A stretch of 64,000 bases of DNA, from NCBI GenBank assembly GCA_019925105.1, contig JAHGAU010000033.1, positions 496,001 through 560,000 on the forward strand, given 5' to 3'. Made by a program: the position numbers and the translations under genes. Shown piece by piece: positions 41,001-53,702 of this stretch (position 1 is the first letter of the stretch; each line of letters begins with the position of its first letter). The notes under the pieces were generated by a model. The model was not told the origin of the DNA and ran no database searches. It saw only the letters and a program-made list of their open reading frames with translations. This DNA is from Niebla homalea (taxonomy: Eukaryota; Ascomycota; Lecanoromycetes; Lecanorales; Ramalinaceae).

Positions 41001-41216
41001 AATAAATTATTACTTTTTAAACAGCCGTTAATATCCTTTACCTTAAGGGATAAAGGGTAAAGGCCTAATAAACGCCGGTTTTTACGTTAATATTATAAGT
41101 ATCAGGTTTTTACGGTTATTAACAAGGTTAAAAGGCCGCGTATTAAGGAACGCCGGAATTAGCTTAGCTAGATCCGTAGTATAAATCAATTAATTAATCA
41201 ATCAGATTAATAACGT

Positions 41217-43135
41217 TAATAACTTTAACTAGAGTTTAACGGAGATTAATAAGGTTTTTATAGTTATTTACGTAAATATAATAACGGAGCGCTCGGAAAC
41301 ATTATAAATCCCTTAAATTAATTTAAAGTATATAAGTATTATAAAAGACTTTATTAGTTAAAACGTCCCGAAAAAGTTAAGTAAATATATAAATATTTTT
41401 TCCAATAATATAATTAATACTTTATTTAAATTAAAACAAAAAGATTACGTTATTAACTTAAATAATAAGGAGTTATTATATAGTCTTTTATATAATTTAT
41501 CTTAGATAAAGTTAACGGAGCTTTAACGATATCTTAAGGATATTATAATTTAAGGTTGGATTTATTATTTAACGTCGCCCGTAAACGCCCCGATCCTTTT
41601 TATATTCAAGAAAAATAATAACCTTTATTTTTATATTAATTATCGTAAGTTAAATATAATTATAGTTAAAAATCGATACTTATTACCTTTAATTATTAAG
41701 ACCCTTAATTGGGTAAATAGCTTTAAACGGTTTATTAAGTTAAACCTTAAGGATACTTATTACCGGTTATAAATTAAGTCCGGCGATAAGTAAAAAACGG
41801 CGTTCCGTACGTATTATAATTACTTTAAGTATCTTATTATACCGTTTAAGTTAAATAACGTTTTAATAATTTTTAAGCTTATATTAACCGTACCCTTATT
41901 AACCTTATTAATATAGCTTATATAGTTTACTTAAATAATATTATAATATTTAATAAGAATCCGGCGGATTATTAACGTTATATTTAATAAATCCTTAAGT
42001 GACTTTATTGATTTTAGCTTTACGTTAACCTTAAAAAGTATTAATTTAATATTATTTAAGTAAAGTTCTTAAGGTTTATTGTTTCCATTAAAGGGATTTA
42101 AATAAATAAGGAGTATATCCAAATTATTAAGGATTAACCTACCCTGAAAATTTACCGGGAAGTATAAGTTTTTTTAAACTTTATAAATGTTTATTATCGT
42201 TTTATTTATAAATATTTAAGGATAACTAAGCCCTTAATTAATTTATTTAAAAGCAATAAAAAAAAAGGCTGGCCCATTAAAGTAAAATAATACGGCTAAT
42301 ATAACGTTCCGCCGGTTTTATGAAATATTTATTAACGCGTTATTATTCCGCCATTTTAACTTAAAATAAAAAATATAAGTAAAAACCGATATATCCAACT
42401 TTATTATTATTGGGATTTTATCTTAATAGTTTAAGGAGGGTTATTAGCGCTTAATTACGTATTAATCTAGAAAAATAACCTTTATTAAATAAAATTATAA
42501 AACGTACGATTAAGAACTTTTTATTATCGTTATAACGTTTAAATAATAATAATACTATTTAAAAAAGAGCCTTAAAGTTATTTAAATATAAATAGATTAT
42601 AATAATCTTTAAGGGTTTATAAAATAACCGGCGTTAAGCTTACGTTAAATTAAATAAGCCTTAAAACTTATTAATTATAACTTTAAAATATTTTATCGTT
42701 AAAATAAAATAAACTTTATTAATCCTTTATTGAAACGTTTAAATTATGAAAAAGTTTTACCTTTTAATATTATTTTATTATTTATTTTATAGAATAAGCT
42801 TATACTTTAATCCGATAAGTTGGCGGAACGTTAACGGACGGCGGTTATTAATTATTAATTATTATTTACTTTAAAAAATATTTAAATTATTATCCCGTAA
42901 AAAAAATTTAATAGCTATTTAAAGGGCCTTACGAGGAATTTAAATTAATTAAGTTACTTATTAAGAATCTATAGGTTAACGATATATTTATATATAAAAT
43001 TAAGGACGATAATATAACGTTAATATATTTTTATTAAGGTTATAATGATACTTAGAAACTTAATTTTAATAACCTTATTACCTATAAAAGCCGTATATAC
43101 GTCCCTTGGGATAAAGCGGTTAAAAAAGAGCTGAT
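41217..43135 (+). pseudogene. pol: Ty3/gypsy pol remnant: reverse transcriptase and RNase H
   Basis: Readable pieces in order: PFIFKKNNNLYFYINYRKLN (41593-41652), matching the gypsy motif ending in DYRKLN; KLNLKDTYYRL (41740-41772, from KLDLKDAYHRL); and YLNNIIIFNKNPAD (41928-41969), where the YLDD active site now reads YLNN. An RNase H segment follows (about 42390-42700) with phrases such as ALKLINYNFKIFYR. Together they give a typical Ty3/gypsy Pol core. The catalytic Asp losses and many stops are RIP-type transitions. LINE E cuts the reading frame before the integrase. Confidence 0.85.
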
Positions 43136-43148
43136 TAATAAGTATTAT

Positions 43149-46100
43149 TGATTGATTGATTGATTAATTTATACTACGGATCTAGCTAAGCTAATTCCGG
43201 CGTTCCTTAATACTCGGCTATTTAACCTTATTAATAACCGTAAAAAACCCGATATCTATAACGTCAGGAATAAAAATTGGTATTTACTTAGCCTCCATTT
43301 ATAACTTAAGGGCTAAAAATATTTATAACCGTTTAAAGAGTAAGAATTTATTTATATGTTTTTTTTAAGAAAACCTATAATATTATGACTGAATCTATTT
43401 AAGGGTTACCTTTAAATTTATTGTTTTTCCATTATTTTACGGGTTTTTTAATATTAAAATTTTAAAATTCCGATTATATTATTAAATATCTTTATTAATA
43501 CGTATATTATTATTACCTTATTTATATAACTTTATTAACCGATATAGTATTGCTTTTTATATTATTCCGGTATTTATAGCCTTTTTAGCCCTTTATTAAG
43601 TATAGTTTTCCCGCTCTTACTTTTTACCCCCGGGTTAATAACGAGGTTTTTTAATTAAGTTTTCGATTACTTTATTTATTTTTTTGGCTAAGTTAAATTA
43701 TAATAATAAGCCCGTAATTATTATAAATTTAACAGTTACTTTAATACTTTTTTTATTAATAAATATTTAATAATAATTATTAATTTCTGCTTTTTTAATT
43801 AATCCCGGTTTACGTTCCTTAAGTAATAAATAAGAAATTAATATATATATAACGTTCTACTTTTATTATTTATACTTATAGTTAACGTTAATCCGGTTAC
43901 CGGTATATATAATAAAGAGGAAATAAACTAAGTTATTTTTATTTATCCGGAGTTAAATTATTAATATACTATTACTTTTCCTTATAATCCCGTAACGCCG
44001 GAAATATTTATTAATAATTTTATTATTATCTAATATTAAGTATTATTACTTTTAAGGGATTAATTCCTTATATTTACGTTAACGTTTTATTTATTTTTTT
44101 ATAGTTTATAGGGTAATTACTATTAACTTCGCCTTTATAATTTTCTTTTTTTCTGCCGTTTTTATTTTTAATAAAAGTTTATATACTTTTATATTAACTT
44201 TTTAAACGTAAATTAAATCGACCTCTTTTTTAGCCTATTTTAATTTAACTTCCGTAAGGGGGGTAGGTACCTTTTTTTTACGCTTTTTTATTTAAGGCCT
44301 TTTATAGTTTTAATAAATACGTTCGTTTTTTATTAATATAGTTAAGTTCGTACCCCTTTTAAGCCTTATTTAAATAACTATTTAATTTAAGGCCAGTTTT
44401 ATTAATAATATAAAGACCTCGGATTTTAATACCGGGACGGAAGTCGCTTTATATACTTTATTTATTACTCTTAAGTATCGGTTTTAAACCTTTTATAATT
44501 ACCGGACGGGCTCTTTCTTATATTTAATTATACCCTTAAATATATATTAAATAACTACCATATACATTAACGTAAACTTTATAATTACTTAATAAACGGT
44601 TCTAGCCTTTTATAAGGTAACTCTTTTACGTTAACGCCGTAAGGTAAATAAGGCCTTTCTCCTGCGAAATTATCTTTTTTTAAACTTTTTTTATATAGTT
44701 TTTTTAATCCAATTTCTTATTAATTTATAAACCGAATACCTTAATATTAATTTCCGATTTTACCGTTATATTATTTAAGTTTATTATAGTTATTATATCG
44801 TATAGTTTCGGGCTCTTCGTTATATAAATAAATTTATATTTATATAAAGTAAATTAAGCCTTATATATCTTTATTTATCGTAAATAGACTTTATAAGCTT
44901 ATTTTAACTTTAAATAGTTTATATAAGTAAACGTATTATAAACGAGGAAATAAATATTATTAATAAAGCTTTTTACTTAAACCTTTTATTTTAACTTTAT
45001 TAAGTTTTTAATAAACGGGTTATTAAAGAATAAAAATAAGATTAAAAAGATAAATAACCTTTAAGGAATCCTTATTATCGCGGGCTTTATCGTATTTATC
45101 TTCTATCCTAAGTTAATTAACGTTACTTAATTACTTAGAAAACTTTCTATTTAATTTATAAGGAAAAATAAAATCCTTTTTTTCTATAAATTATATAATA
45201 ACCTTTAATAATTTACTTTATTAAACGTTTTTATAATATTTAAGGAAAGAAGACTTATAATATACTTTTTTTTATAGTTTTATACTATATATATATTATC
45301 GATTAAGCCTTTAAGAGTTGTCTTTATTAATTATTTTCTTTTTACTTTTATTTATTAATTAAAGAGTAATCTATATCCTTTTACGTAATTACTTAAGATC
45401 TTTATAATTATTATCTTTAAAGTTTTCCTTAACGTATAAAAGAGTACTATAGGTTTATATAATTTTATTTTTAAATAATTTAACTTAACTGATTTCTTAA
45501 GGATAATTATTTTAATTTCCTTAAATTTATAAAAGTAATATTTTATATTAAAATAAGCTTAAAATAAATAAATAAAAACCTTTCTAAATAATAACGTTAT
45601 TATAAATAGGAACCTATTTAATATATTGTTAAATCCGGGGGCCTTATCTTTTTTCGGTTTATTAATTATTTTAATTATTATCTTTTAAGTTATTATTTTA
45701 TTTATTTTTATTAATTTAAAATAAACCGTATTATTAATATCCGTTAAGTTAACTTCCGATAATAAGGGAAAGAATGCCTTTTTAAGAGCTTTAATTTTGC
45801 CGTTAAAGGTATTTATTACCGTACCGTTTAATCTTTTTAAGGGTAAAAACTTAAGGATAAATTTAAATTTTTTACTTTATTCTTTACCGTATTTTATTAA
45901 CTTTTAAATATTATAAGGGGAAACCGTTAAATTATATATTATAGCCCGGAAGTACGTTTATTTAACCTTCTAGATAATTCTTTTCTTTTCTTTTTAAGCT
46001 TTTTTTAATTATTAAAGCGTTTTCCGGTTCTTATATTTAATAATTTATTTTATAAGCGTTTTTACTTTTATAGTTATTTTTATATATTCTTCGTTTTAAT

Positions 46101-48959
46101 AAGTTTTAACTCTTTAAGATAACTTTATTATTAAGATTATAATATTAATTACTTTATTTAAAGTTTTTATTACCTACTTTATAAAACGGTTAATCTATTC
46201 CTTATTATTAAACCGGGGGAGCTCCGTTAATTAGGATATTATTTTTATTATTTTTATAAATACCTTAATTTCCTTAGCTGTCTTTTATGTTTATTTAAAC
46301 GGTAAAAACGGAGTTATATTAACGGACCAGTTTAAGGTTATTTATATTAAAACGTAGTCCGAACCGTATTTTAAGTCCTTTCGGGGTCCATATATTATAA
46401 TTAAGTTAATAATACCTTTTAAGTTAAATATTAAATCAATTATAATCCTAAATTTACGGCTTTTTTATATAATAGCCTTTTTTAACGTTAATAATATAAG
46501 GTTAAATTATATAATAATTATTAATAGCTTTTTAACTTTAATATAATTAATTATATAATTATTTTTATTTTATTAAACGTAATAAAAATTAAAGTTTTTT
46601 ATTAAGAGGTATTTATTAAATACGGTTATAATATCCTTAAATAATAGGATTATAAAGGGTTTTTTCTTATTAACCGGTAACGGATTATACGTATTATAAA
46701 TATTTAAGTTATTCTTAATATCTTCTTTTTATATAATCCGGAATATATATAAGTTCCTTTTATAATAAGTAACGTTTTAATTATTTATATTTAACTTTTT
46801 ATTAATAAAGAAGTATATTTACGTTATCTCGTTATTTTTAAAGGTTAAATAAAAACCATTTCTTAAGTTAATCGAAAAGTAAATATATAGATTATATAAT
46901 AATTTTTATATCGTTATAATATTAATATTTTTTACTTTTTTAAATTTAAATATCGGTATTACGGCTTTAATTATTTTTTTACGTACGTTATATTATATTA
47001 CTTTTAAAAGCATAAATATATTAAATATTAACGTCCGTTAAGCTTTTTTTATTAACTTTTATTTATATAAACGGTCTTTCCTTAAGACTAAATATTATTT
47101 TTTTTAATCTTTTTATTATAATAATAATCCCGGTCGGATAGCCAGCCTTAAAAGTTAATATTGCTATAAGTTTCCTCTTTTTTACGTTATTAATTATTAC
47201 GTTTTACTTTTCCCCATTTAATAGGCTCTATTTACGTTTTAAAACCGTTTTTAATTACTTTGCCGGTCTAGGTTTATATAAATTATAACGTTAAACCTTA
47301 ATCGTTATCTTAATTTTTTTACGTTAGGTTTCTTTTACTTTTATTATATATTATAAGTTTTACGTTAAGTAACTATTATTATTATATACCGCGTATTTTA
47401 ACACGTTCTTTATTAGGCTTTTTATTATTAAGCCAGCGTATTCATACGTATTATACCTTTTAGTATATATTACGTACTTCGTGCTATTAAGGTACTTAAT
47501 GGTGATATACCCGTACCCCTAATATTTAAAATACTAACAGATATCTATTGCCCGGTCTTAAGGTCTTATTAGTTTAAAGGACCTACCCTTTATTACCCCT
47601 TTATTAAGGATATTATTATATATTCTTATTAATATTATATTTAGGATAACCATAAAGTATCTTTTTATATAACTAAAGACATTTAGCCTTTTTATTATAA
47701 AGGGGAAATTATAATTAATAATCTTTAACTTAAGGTAAAGGACCATATTCTTTTTCTTTATCCGCCTTAAAGTAACTTCCTTTTCTTTTTTTATAAACCT
47801 TATTAAATATATCCCGTTTATTATAATAACGAAAAATTATTTTAATACCTTTACCGTCTTATATTCCTTTTTACCGGTTTATCCTTTCGACTTCTTTAGC
47901 CCCTTTTTTACCTTTAACGAGGCTATATTAAGGAGGATATTTTTACTTTATAATTTATGTATTATAATAATCTGTTTTATTAATGGCTTTCTTATAACCT
48001 TAAACGCCTTTATTAATTATAACGGGTTTATTTTTACCATTATACTCCTTTTTTTTTCATTTAATAATTATACGGTTATTATCCTCGTTTTCTTTAATGC
48101 TATTGCTTTCTTCCCCGTTTTTACCTCCTTTATTATTAACGTTGGCGCCGTTTTTATAGCCTTTATTATTTAACTTATCCCCGCTCCCTTTTTTAGAGCC
48201 TCCTTTGTTATTTTTTTATTTTATATATATCCTCTTTATCTTTTTTTGCCTCCGTCCGTTTACACTTTTATTACCGCCTTTTAAGCTCCGCGTAGCCTTT
48301 TTAACTCCCTTAAACCTTTCCCCGTATTTACGTAAAAGTCTCTTATTCCCCGTAACCTGATTTATAGTATTAATTAAATCTTTAACGTAATATCCTTTTA
48401 TATAATTATAAAAAGGCCTTTTAACGCTTTTACCGCCTTTTCCTTTTTTATTTTTCCCCCGTATATTTAATAGTTATTTCTTTTTATAGCTTATTCTTAT
48501 TTATTTGGTATTTTTTTATCTTTACCCAGCTTTTTCCTAGTTTATATATATTTAATAAAGCCTTTTACGCCTCCGCTTGCCCCCTATCCGTCCCCACGTA
48601 CCGTCCTCGTCCCCTCCGCCCTTTATTTATTACCCTTTATAATAATACCTTTACGCGTTATACGCGTTTCTTTACGTATATCTTATTAATTATAAGCTCC
48701 TTATTCGATTTAAGGCCTTTTTATCTCGTATTTATTATATTGTTTATACGATTTATTACCGTTCTTATTAACCTAGGCCGCTTGCTTTTCCTCCCTTTTT
48801 ATTTTTACTATTATTCCGCTTCCGCTTATCGTATTTAAGGTATTGTCCTTATTATTACTTAAGTTATGCACGCGTGTATCGTTTCTGACCTCTGGGGTCC
48901 CGTTGTTCGTCGCCATTTTTTCTTCTAATCGCCGTATTAATATAAAAAGTTTAAGAGTC
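43149..48959 (-). mobile_element. LINE copy E, full length, nested in Ty3/gypsy
   Basis: About 5.8 kb on the minus strand. The TTGA tail is at 43149-43167 and the ORF1 start at 48914-48916. A 13-bp duplication, TAATAAGTATTAT, is at 43136-43148 and 48960-48972. It separates RNase H from integrase of the host element. It is somewhat less decayed than A or D in places, and groups with B, C and H. The ORF at 47558-47746 is spurious. The 5' leader implied by the duplication is about 43 nt, longer than in C or J. Confidence 0.9.
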
Positions 48960-48972
48960 TAATAAGTATTAT

Positions 48973-49950
48973 AATAATCCGTTAACGGGCCATTTTAAAG
49001 TTAAAAAGATTTATAAGCTTTTAGCTTATAAATATTATTAGGACGGCTTAAAGGCTTAAATTAATAATTATATTAAAACGTATGATATTTATTAAAGGAT
49101 TAAGTTACCGCGTTACCGCTTTTATAATAAGTTTACTTTACTCCTTTAACCGGCCGTACCTTGAAAAGAACTTAGTATAAACTTTATTACCGGCTTATCC
49201 GTAAATAAGGCTAAAAGTAACGTTTATAATTTAATTTTAATAATTATAAATAAATATATAAAGATATATAAATACCTTTTCGTTATAAAATAAATTAATA
49301 TCGTTACGTTAATGGTTCTTTTCTTTAAAGAAATCGTATTACGCTATAATACGTTAACTAGAATTATAATTAATTAAGGGTCTTTATTCATTAATAAATT
49401 CTGGGGTTTAATATATTATTACGTAAAGATAAAGTGTAAATTAAATACCGCTTTTTACCCGTAAATAAATAATTAGATAAAGCGTTAAAATTAAGGTCTT
49501 AAATAATATTTAAGGACTTTTATTAGCTTTAAGTAAGTAAATTAAGTAAGATTACTCCCTTTAATTAAATTTATTTATATAAATTCAGAATATTTAATTT
49601 TAAATTATAACCTTTTTATAATAATATATAATTATAATCCAGATATTTATTTTAAACCTAAGGATAAGCTTATAAAGAAAAAGATACCTATAATAAAAGA
49701 TAAGGTTAAAATATTATATAAAATACGATTAATATTAACGGATTAATAACGTTATATTATTAAATTAACTTAAAAAATATATAGTAAGAAATATAAGTTA
49801 AAATTATATAACGTTAATAATTTAATAATATTAAATATTAAAAACCTTAAGTTAAAGTAATTAAGTAAAAAGCTTATACTCCGATTTATAAAACCCTTTA
49901 AAATTAATAATAAAATTAAAACGTAAACGTACCGCTTCCTTCTCTTTATT
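48973..49950 (+). pseudogene. Ty3/gypsy integrase remnant
   Basis: After LINE E the host Pol resumes. At about 49376-49515 the integrase core is legible: GSLFINKFW, then KCKLNTAFYP, then residues matching the family pattern TAFHPQTDGQTER...NQ, with Q, D and E positions turned into stops or Asn. Integrase would have inserted the element's cDNA. Downstream, near 50100-50190, a lysine-rich stretch might be a decayed chromodomain, but this is not secure. Confidence 0.78.
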
Positions 49951-52436
49951 TTTTATTGAATTTATCTTATTATTTATGTTTCTTTTTTAAAGCCTTATTA
50001 TATTTACGCCGGTAATTAAACGGCGGAAACTATAATATAAGTATCTAAATTAATTAATAACGAAAAAAAAAATAGTTAAAGAAATCATTAATAAGGTTAA
50101 AACTAAAAAGGGCGTTTAATATTAGGTTAAATAGGTTAACTAAGGTTTTAAATATAATTAATAAATATTAAAAATGGACTTAAAGTATTCCTAAGAATTA
50201 CAGGAATAATACGATAAAATAATACGGAGTAAAAGGAAACGTAAATAAGGTTATAACGTTACAATAACGGAGGTTATATATATAGTTAATAGCTATATAT
50301 ATAATTAATACTATAATTACTTAACCCCTATATATTATCCTTCCGTAAGATTACTGGAGTCTAAGCTTTAATTAATAACTTTACCTATTACGGGTATTAT
50401 ACGTACGGATAAGCCGGTATTACGGAAACGATTATCTTTATTATAATATTATAATTAATAAAAGTGGCTTTAATAATAACTACGATAATAACGAAAACGA
50501 AGAAGCGTAGGCGCTAGATTACAAGCGTTTAACGTATTATTAAGTTAAGGGTATTGAGTAAATAAAGCTATTAAGTAAAGTTATTAAAATAATAAAAGGT
50601 TAATAAGTATATCTATTAAGTTTACGTTAACGTACCGGTAACTTTAATAGTATTATCCGCTTTATTGCTTTTTAACAATATATAGATTATAAGCGCTTAA
50701 CGTTTAACGTTATTAACTTTAACGTTTAACGTTATTAACTTTAACGTTTAACGTTAAACTCCAGTAATATTAACGTATAAAAATAAAAGAACAATTTATA
50801 ACTCCGCGTTAACGTAGGCCCTCTCCTATTATAAATAGGTTAATGAAATTAAGGATAAATACAGGGATATCGTACTTTTTTTTATCTTTTTTCTTTTTTT
50901 TTTATATTTTCCTTTCCGCCTTAATTAAAGGCTTTTCCTTAATATTATTTATCGGAGGGGCTCCTTAATTCGATTCTAAGGTATTATTCTTAAAAGCTAA
51001 GGTTAATCCCCTTAATAACGCCGTTAAAAAAAGTATAACTTCCTCTTCCTTTTCTTTAAATAAGTTAAAGCCCGTATCTCCCTCTTTTTCTTTATTTTTT
51101 AAATTACCGGATATTATAAGTTTAAAGTCTATTTTCTTTACCCCGGATATAAGGTCGGAGAATAAGAAGTAACTCCCCCACGGAGTTAATCTTTATGAAG
51201 GGCCCGGACCTTTTATATTAAGCCGATCCAGTTATTAAATATTAACCTTATTATCTTATTATTAAACTATAATTTACTTATTTATTTTTTAAACCGGATA
51301 ACTTTTTTTTCCGCCGCTTTAATACGGGCGGTAAGCGTTTCTTTTTTAATTTAAAGTATTAATATTTTTTTTTAATTTTTAAAATAATTTAATAAAGCGT
51401 ATATTCCGCCTGATTAACGGTAATTAACGTTTAATTAATATTTAACCAGAAGACTTTAAAATCCTAAAGGATTTTATTACGTTTTTATATATATTAAGCT
51501 TATACTTTAATAAATTATATACCGATTAACCGATACTTACGTATTTATTAAGTTACCCGGGGTTATAATTAATCCGGGAACTATATATATATTAAAATAA
51601 TAACGGTCCGATAATATTAAGGATGATTACGGGAAGGTAACGGGAAAAATATCGTTTATTACGATATTTACGGTAAAGTAAAAAACCCCGTTAATATAAA
51701 AGTTTATCTTATAAAAAATAGATTAAATAAAGTATTATTATATATATTATTAATGTTATATTTATATTTACGTTAATAAGGTATCGTTATATATACGTTA
51801 TTTTATTTAAAGATTAAGGTAAACTTATATATTTTATTAATAAATAAAAATAAGCGGACTATTAACGTAAATAAAACTTTTACGTAATATTAATATTATT
51901 TACTATAATAATAATATAAATAATGAAGGTATATAATTATATACGTATTAACTTATAAATATTTATATAAACCCTTAATATATTATATTTATAAAAATAA
52001 TTAAAATTATTAAAAAGAAAAAAGAAGAAATTTAAAATAGAATAAAGGCTTTATTATAATTACGCGCCGTTTTTACGATAGCGTTTACCTTTATTATAGC
52101 GTAATAAATTAATAGTAAAGCCTTAAATAATTATTAATTAATACCATAAAGACTCTTTTCTTATTTAATTTTTCTTATTGGGATTTATAAAAGGGTTTTT
52201 AATAAGCTTTATAAATCGCGTTAACTATTTACTAATATAAAATACCTTTATTATATTACTATTAAATAAATATTATTATACTTATATATTTACTTAAGGA
52301 CTCTTTTCTTTTTATTTTTTTCTTATTAAGTTTAATGATAGGTTTTTAATAAGCCTTATACTTAGCCGGCTTTACGTTAACTTCCCAGATATATCACTTT
52401 ATACCTTAAAGATTAACGTATAAAGGGGGAGATAAT
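49951..52436 (+). other. Ty3/gypsy 3' region before the right LTR
   Basis: About 2.5 kb between integrase and right LTR. It includes a 22-bp tandem repeat (50701-50756) and, at 50956-51168, an open stretch of about 70 codons containing KVNPLNNAVKKSI that has no start codon and no family I recognise. The polypurine tract lies at 52422-52432. The length is more than a simple 3' untranslated region needs, so an additional gene or an unrecognised insertion could be hidden here. Confidence 0.5.
50701..50756. repeat. 22-bp palindromic tandem repeat
   Basis: Two full units and one partial unit of CGTTTAACGTTATTAACTTT plus AA (50701-50722, 50723-50744, 50745-50756). Each unit contains AACGTT, which is itself a palindrome. 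Confidence 0.9.
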
Positions 52437-52795
52437 TATTAATAGTTAACGTTATCTTTACGCCGGCGTTATAATAATACGTTATACTGCTACGTTAAGG
52501 TAGGCCGTTAAGCCTTAATAAAAAGCCTTGGTAAAGGGCCTTAACAAAGGGCCTTAACAACGGCCTTAAAATACGTTATTTATGAGCCGTAGCTTAATAG
52601 GCGTAAAGCGGGGTAATTATCATTTTTACCTTAAGTAAAAACTATGCCCTAGTTCTTTTTAAGAACCTTAAGAATTAGTTTTATTATTAATCTACTTATT
52701 AAAGTAGTACCTAAGTATCCAGACCGTAACGTCACGTCTTCTACACCCACCTTTACTAGTCCCGCCGGCGTGCCGCCAGCGGAGTCAGTCTAACA
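52437..52795 (+). repeat. Ty3/gypsy right LTR
   Basis: 359 bp. The inner end begins TATTAATAGTTAACG, which is TGTTAGCAGCTAGCG of the left LTR with five transitions. The outer end (52735-52795) is unmutated and ends GTCAGTCTAACA, where the left LTR has GTTAATTTAATA. It is followed by the TTATA duplication. Confidence 0.93.
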
Positions 52796-52978
52796 TTATA
52801 AGTATTATAACTTTTAATATATATCGTATATTTTATATCATTAAAGTACTGTTTAATAATATATTTATAACCTTAATTTTTAAAATATTAGTATATATTT
52901 ACCGTTTTATGTTATAGTTAAATTAAATTAAGGTATTTAATTTCCGTTATTCCTTTATTAAGGATATTATTATATATA
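52796..52978 (-). mobile_element. LINE copy F, last segment, 5'-truncated
   Basis: Copy F after the Ty3/gypsy element. It stops at a position equivalent to about 20790 of copy D, so ORF1 is missing. A rearranged junction follows. Confidence 0.7.
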
Positions 52979-53032
52979 ACGCCGGAATAACCTAGCTAGA
53001 TCCGTAGTATAATCAATCAATCAATCAATCAA
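52979..53032 (+). mobile_element. LINE 3' tail fragment, 54 bp
   Basis: Only the last bases of the LINE 3' end (ACGCCGGAATAACCTAGCTA) plus about five TCAA units. It is either a very short 5'-truncated insertion or what remained after a deletion. I found no convincing target duplication. Confidence 0.75.
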
Positions 53033-53211
53033 ATATTTAAGTTATTTTCCGTATTCTTTTGCCGCGTAATTGAAAACGTATATAAATTTCCGTTATAAAA
53101 AGTTATATCTTAATTATTTATATTTAACCTTTTATTTATAAAGAATTATATTTAGGTTATTTTATTTTTTTTAAACGTTAAATAAAACCCTTTATTTAAA
53201 TTAATTAAGGA

Positions 53212-53702
53212 CGCCGCCGACCCGGGGGCAAAAAGCAGCGGCGGGAAAACTGCACCCAGCAAGGGGCTAGGGGGGATATAGATACCGGGGCGGCATAGGA
53301 GGCGATGCTATATCGGTCGGCAGAGTCATACGAATAAGGTAATAATAGCATATATATCGGTAAGGATATTTAGTGGTATAATCGGAATTCTGAAATTTTA
53401 ATATTAAATAGACCCGTAAAGTAACGGAAGAGTAATAAGTTTAAAAATAACCTTTAAGTGGATTCGGTCGTAATATTATAAGTTTTCTTGGAAAAAGCGT
53501 ATAAATAAATTCCTATTCTTTAAATGGCCGTAAATACTTTCAGCCCTTAAAACGTAAGTGGAAACTGGGTAAATACCGGTTTTTATTCTTAACGTTATAG
53601 ATATCGGGTTTTTTACGGTTATTAATAAGGTTAAATAGCCGAATATTAGGGAACGCCGGAATTAGCTTAGTTAAATCCGTAGTATAAATCAATCAATCAA
53701 TC
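53212..53702 (+). mobile_element. LINE M: 5'-truncated, 491 bp
   Basis: Plus-strand LINE 3' end with a TCAA tail, flanked by the 14-bp duplication AAATTAATTAAGGA (53198-53211 and 53703-53716). Its first 120 bp or so are GC-rich and almost unmutated. The aligned segment in L (30676-30790) is partly AT-converted, so the original sequence can be read here. Confidence 0.88.

Larger units (their letters stand above)
35375..41203 (+). mobile_element. LINE J: full-length Tad-like element
   Basis: 5829-bp element in plus orientation, flanked by AGATTAATAACGT (35362-35374 and 41204-41216). It has a 22-nt leader, the ORF1 start at 35397, decayed ORF1 with zinc knuckles, decayed ORF2 with endonuclease and reverse transcriptase motifs, the conserved 3' end and a short tetranucleotide tail. 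It is the most easily read copy because it lies on the given strand. It belongs to the A/D/K subfamily. It landed in the pol region of the Ty3/gypsy relic. Confidence 0.92.
32361..52795 (+). mobile_element. Ty3/gypsy LTR retrotransposon relic, split by three LINEs
   Basis: Two 359-bp LTRs (TGTTAG...CTAACA) and a TTATA target duplication bound 20.4 kb, of which about 7.6 kb is the element itself. The remainder is LINEs H, J and E. Legible decayed domains on the plus strand come in the order gag with zinc knuckle, reverse transcriptase, RNase H, integrase. That order (RT before integrase) identifies Ty3/gypsy. A polypurine tract (AAAGGGGGAGA, 52422-52432) precedes the right LTR by a few bases. 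All frames are broken by RIP-type stops, and the reverse transcriptase active site reads YLNN instead of YLDD. Confidence 0.92.

Noticed and set aside
47558..47746. 62-codon minus-strand ORF
   Set aside because: Short open stretch of decayed LINE E ORF1, with equivalents closed in the other copies.
50701..50756. Telomere-like repeat (TTAACG units)
   Set aside because: The true unit is 22 bp, only 2.5 units are present, and it lies inside a retrotransposon; it does not resemble TTAGGG arrays.
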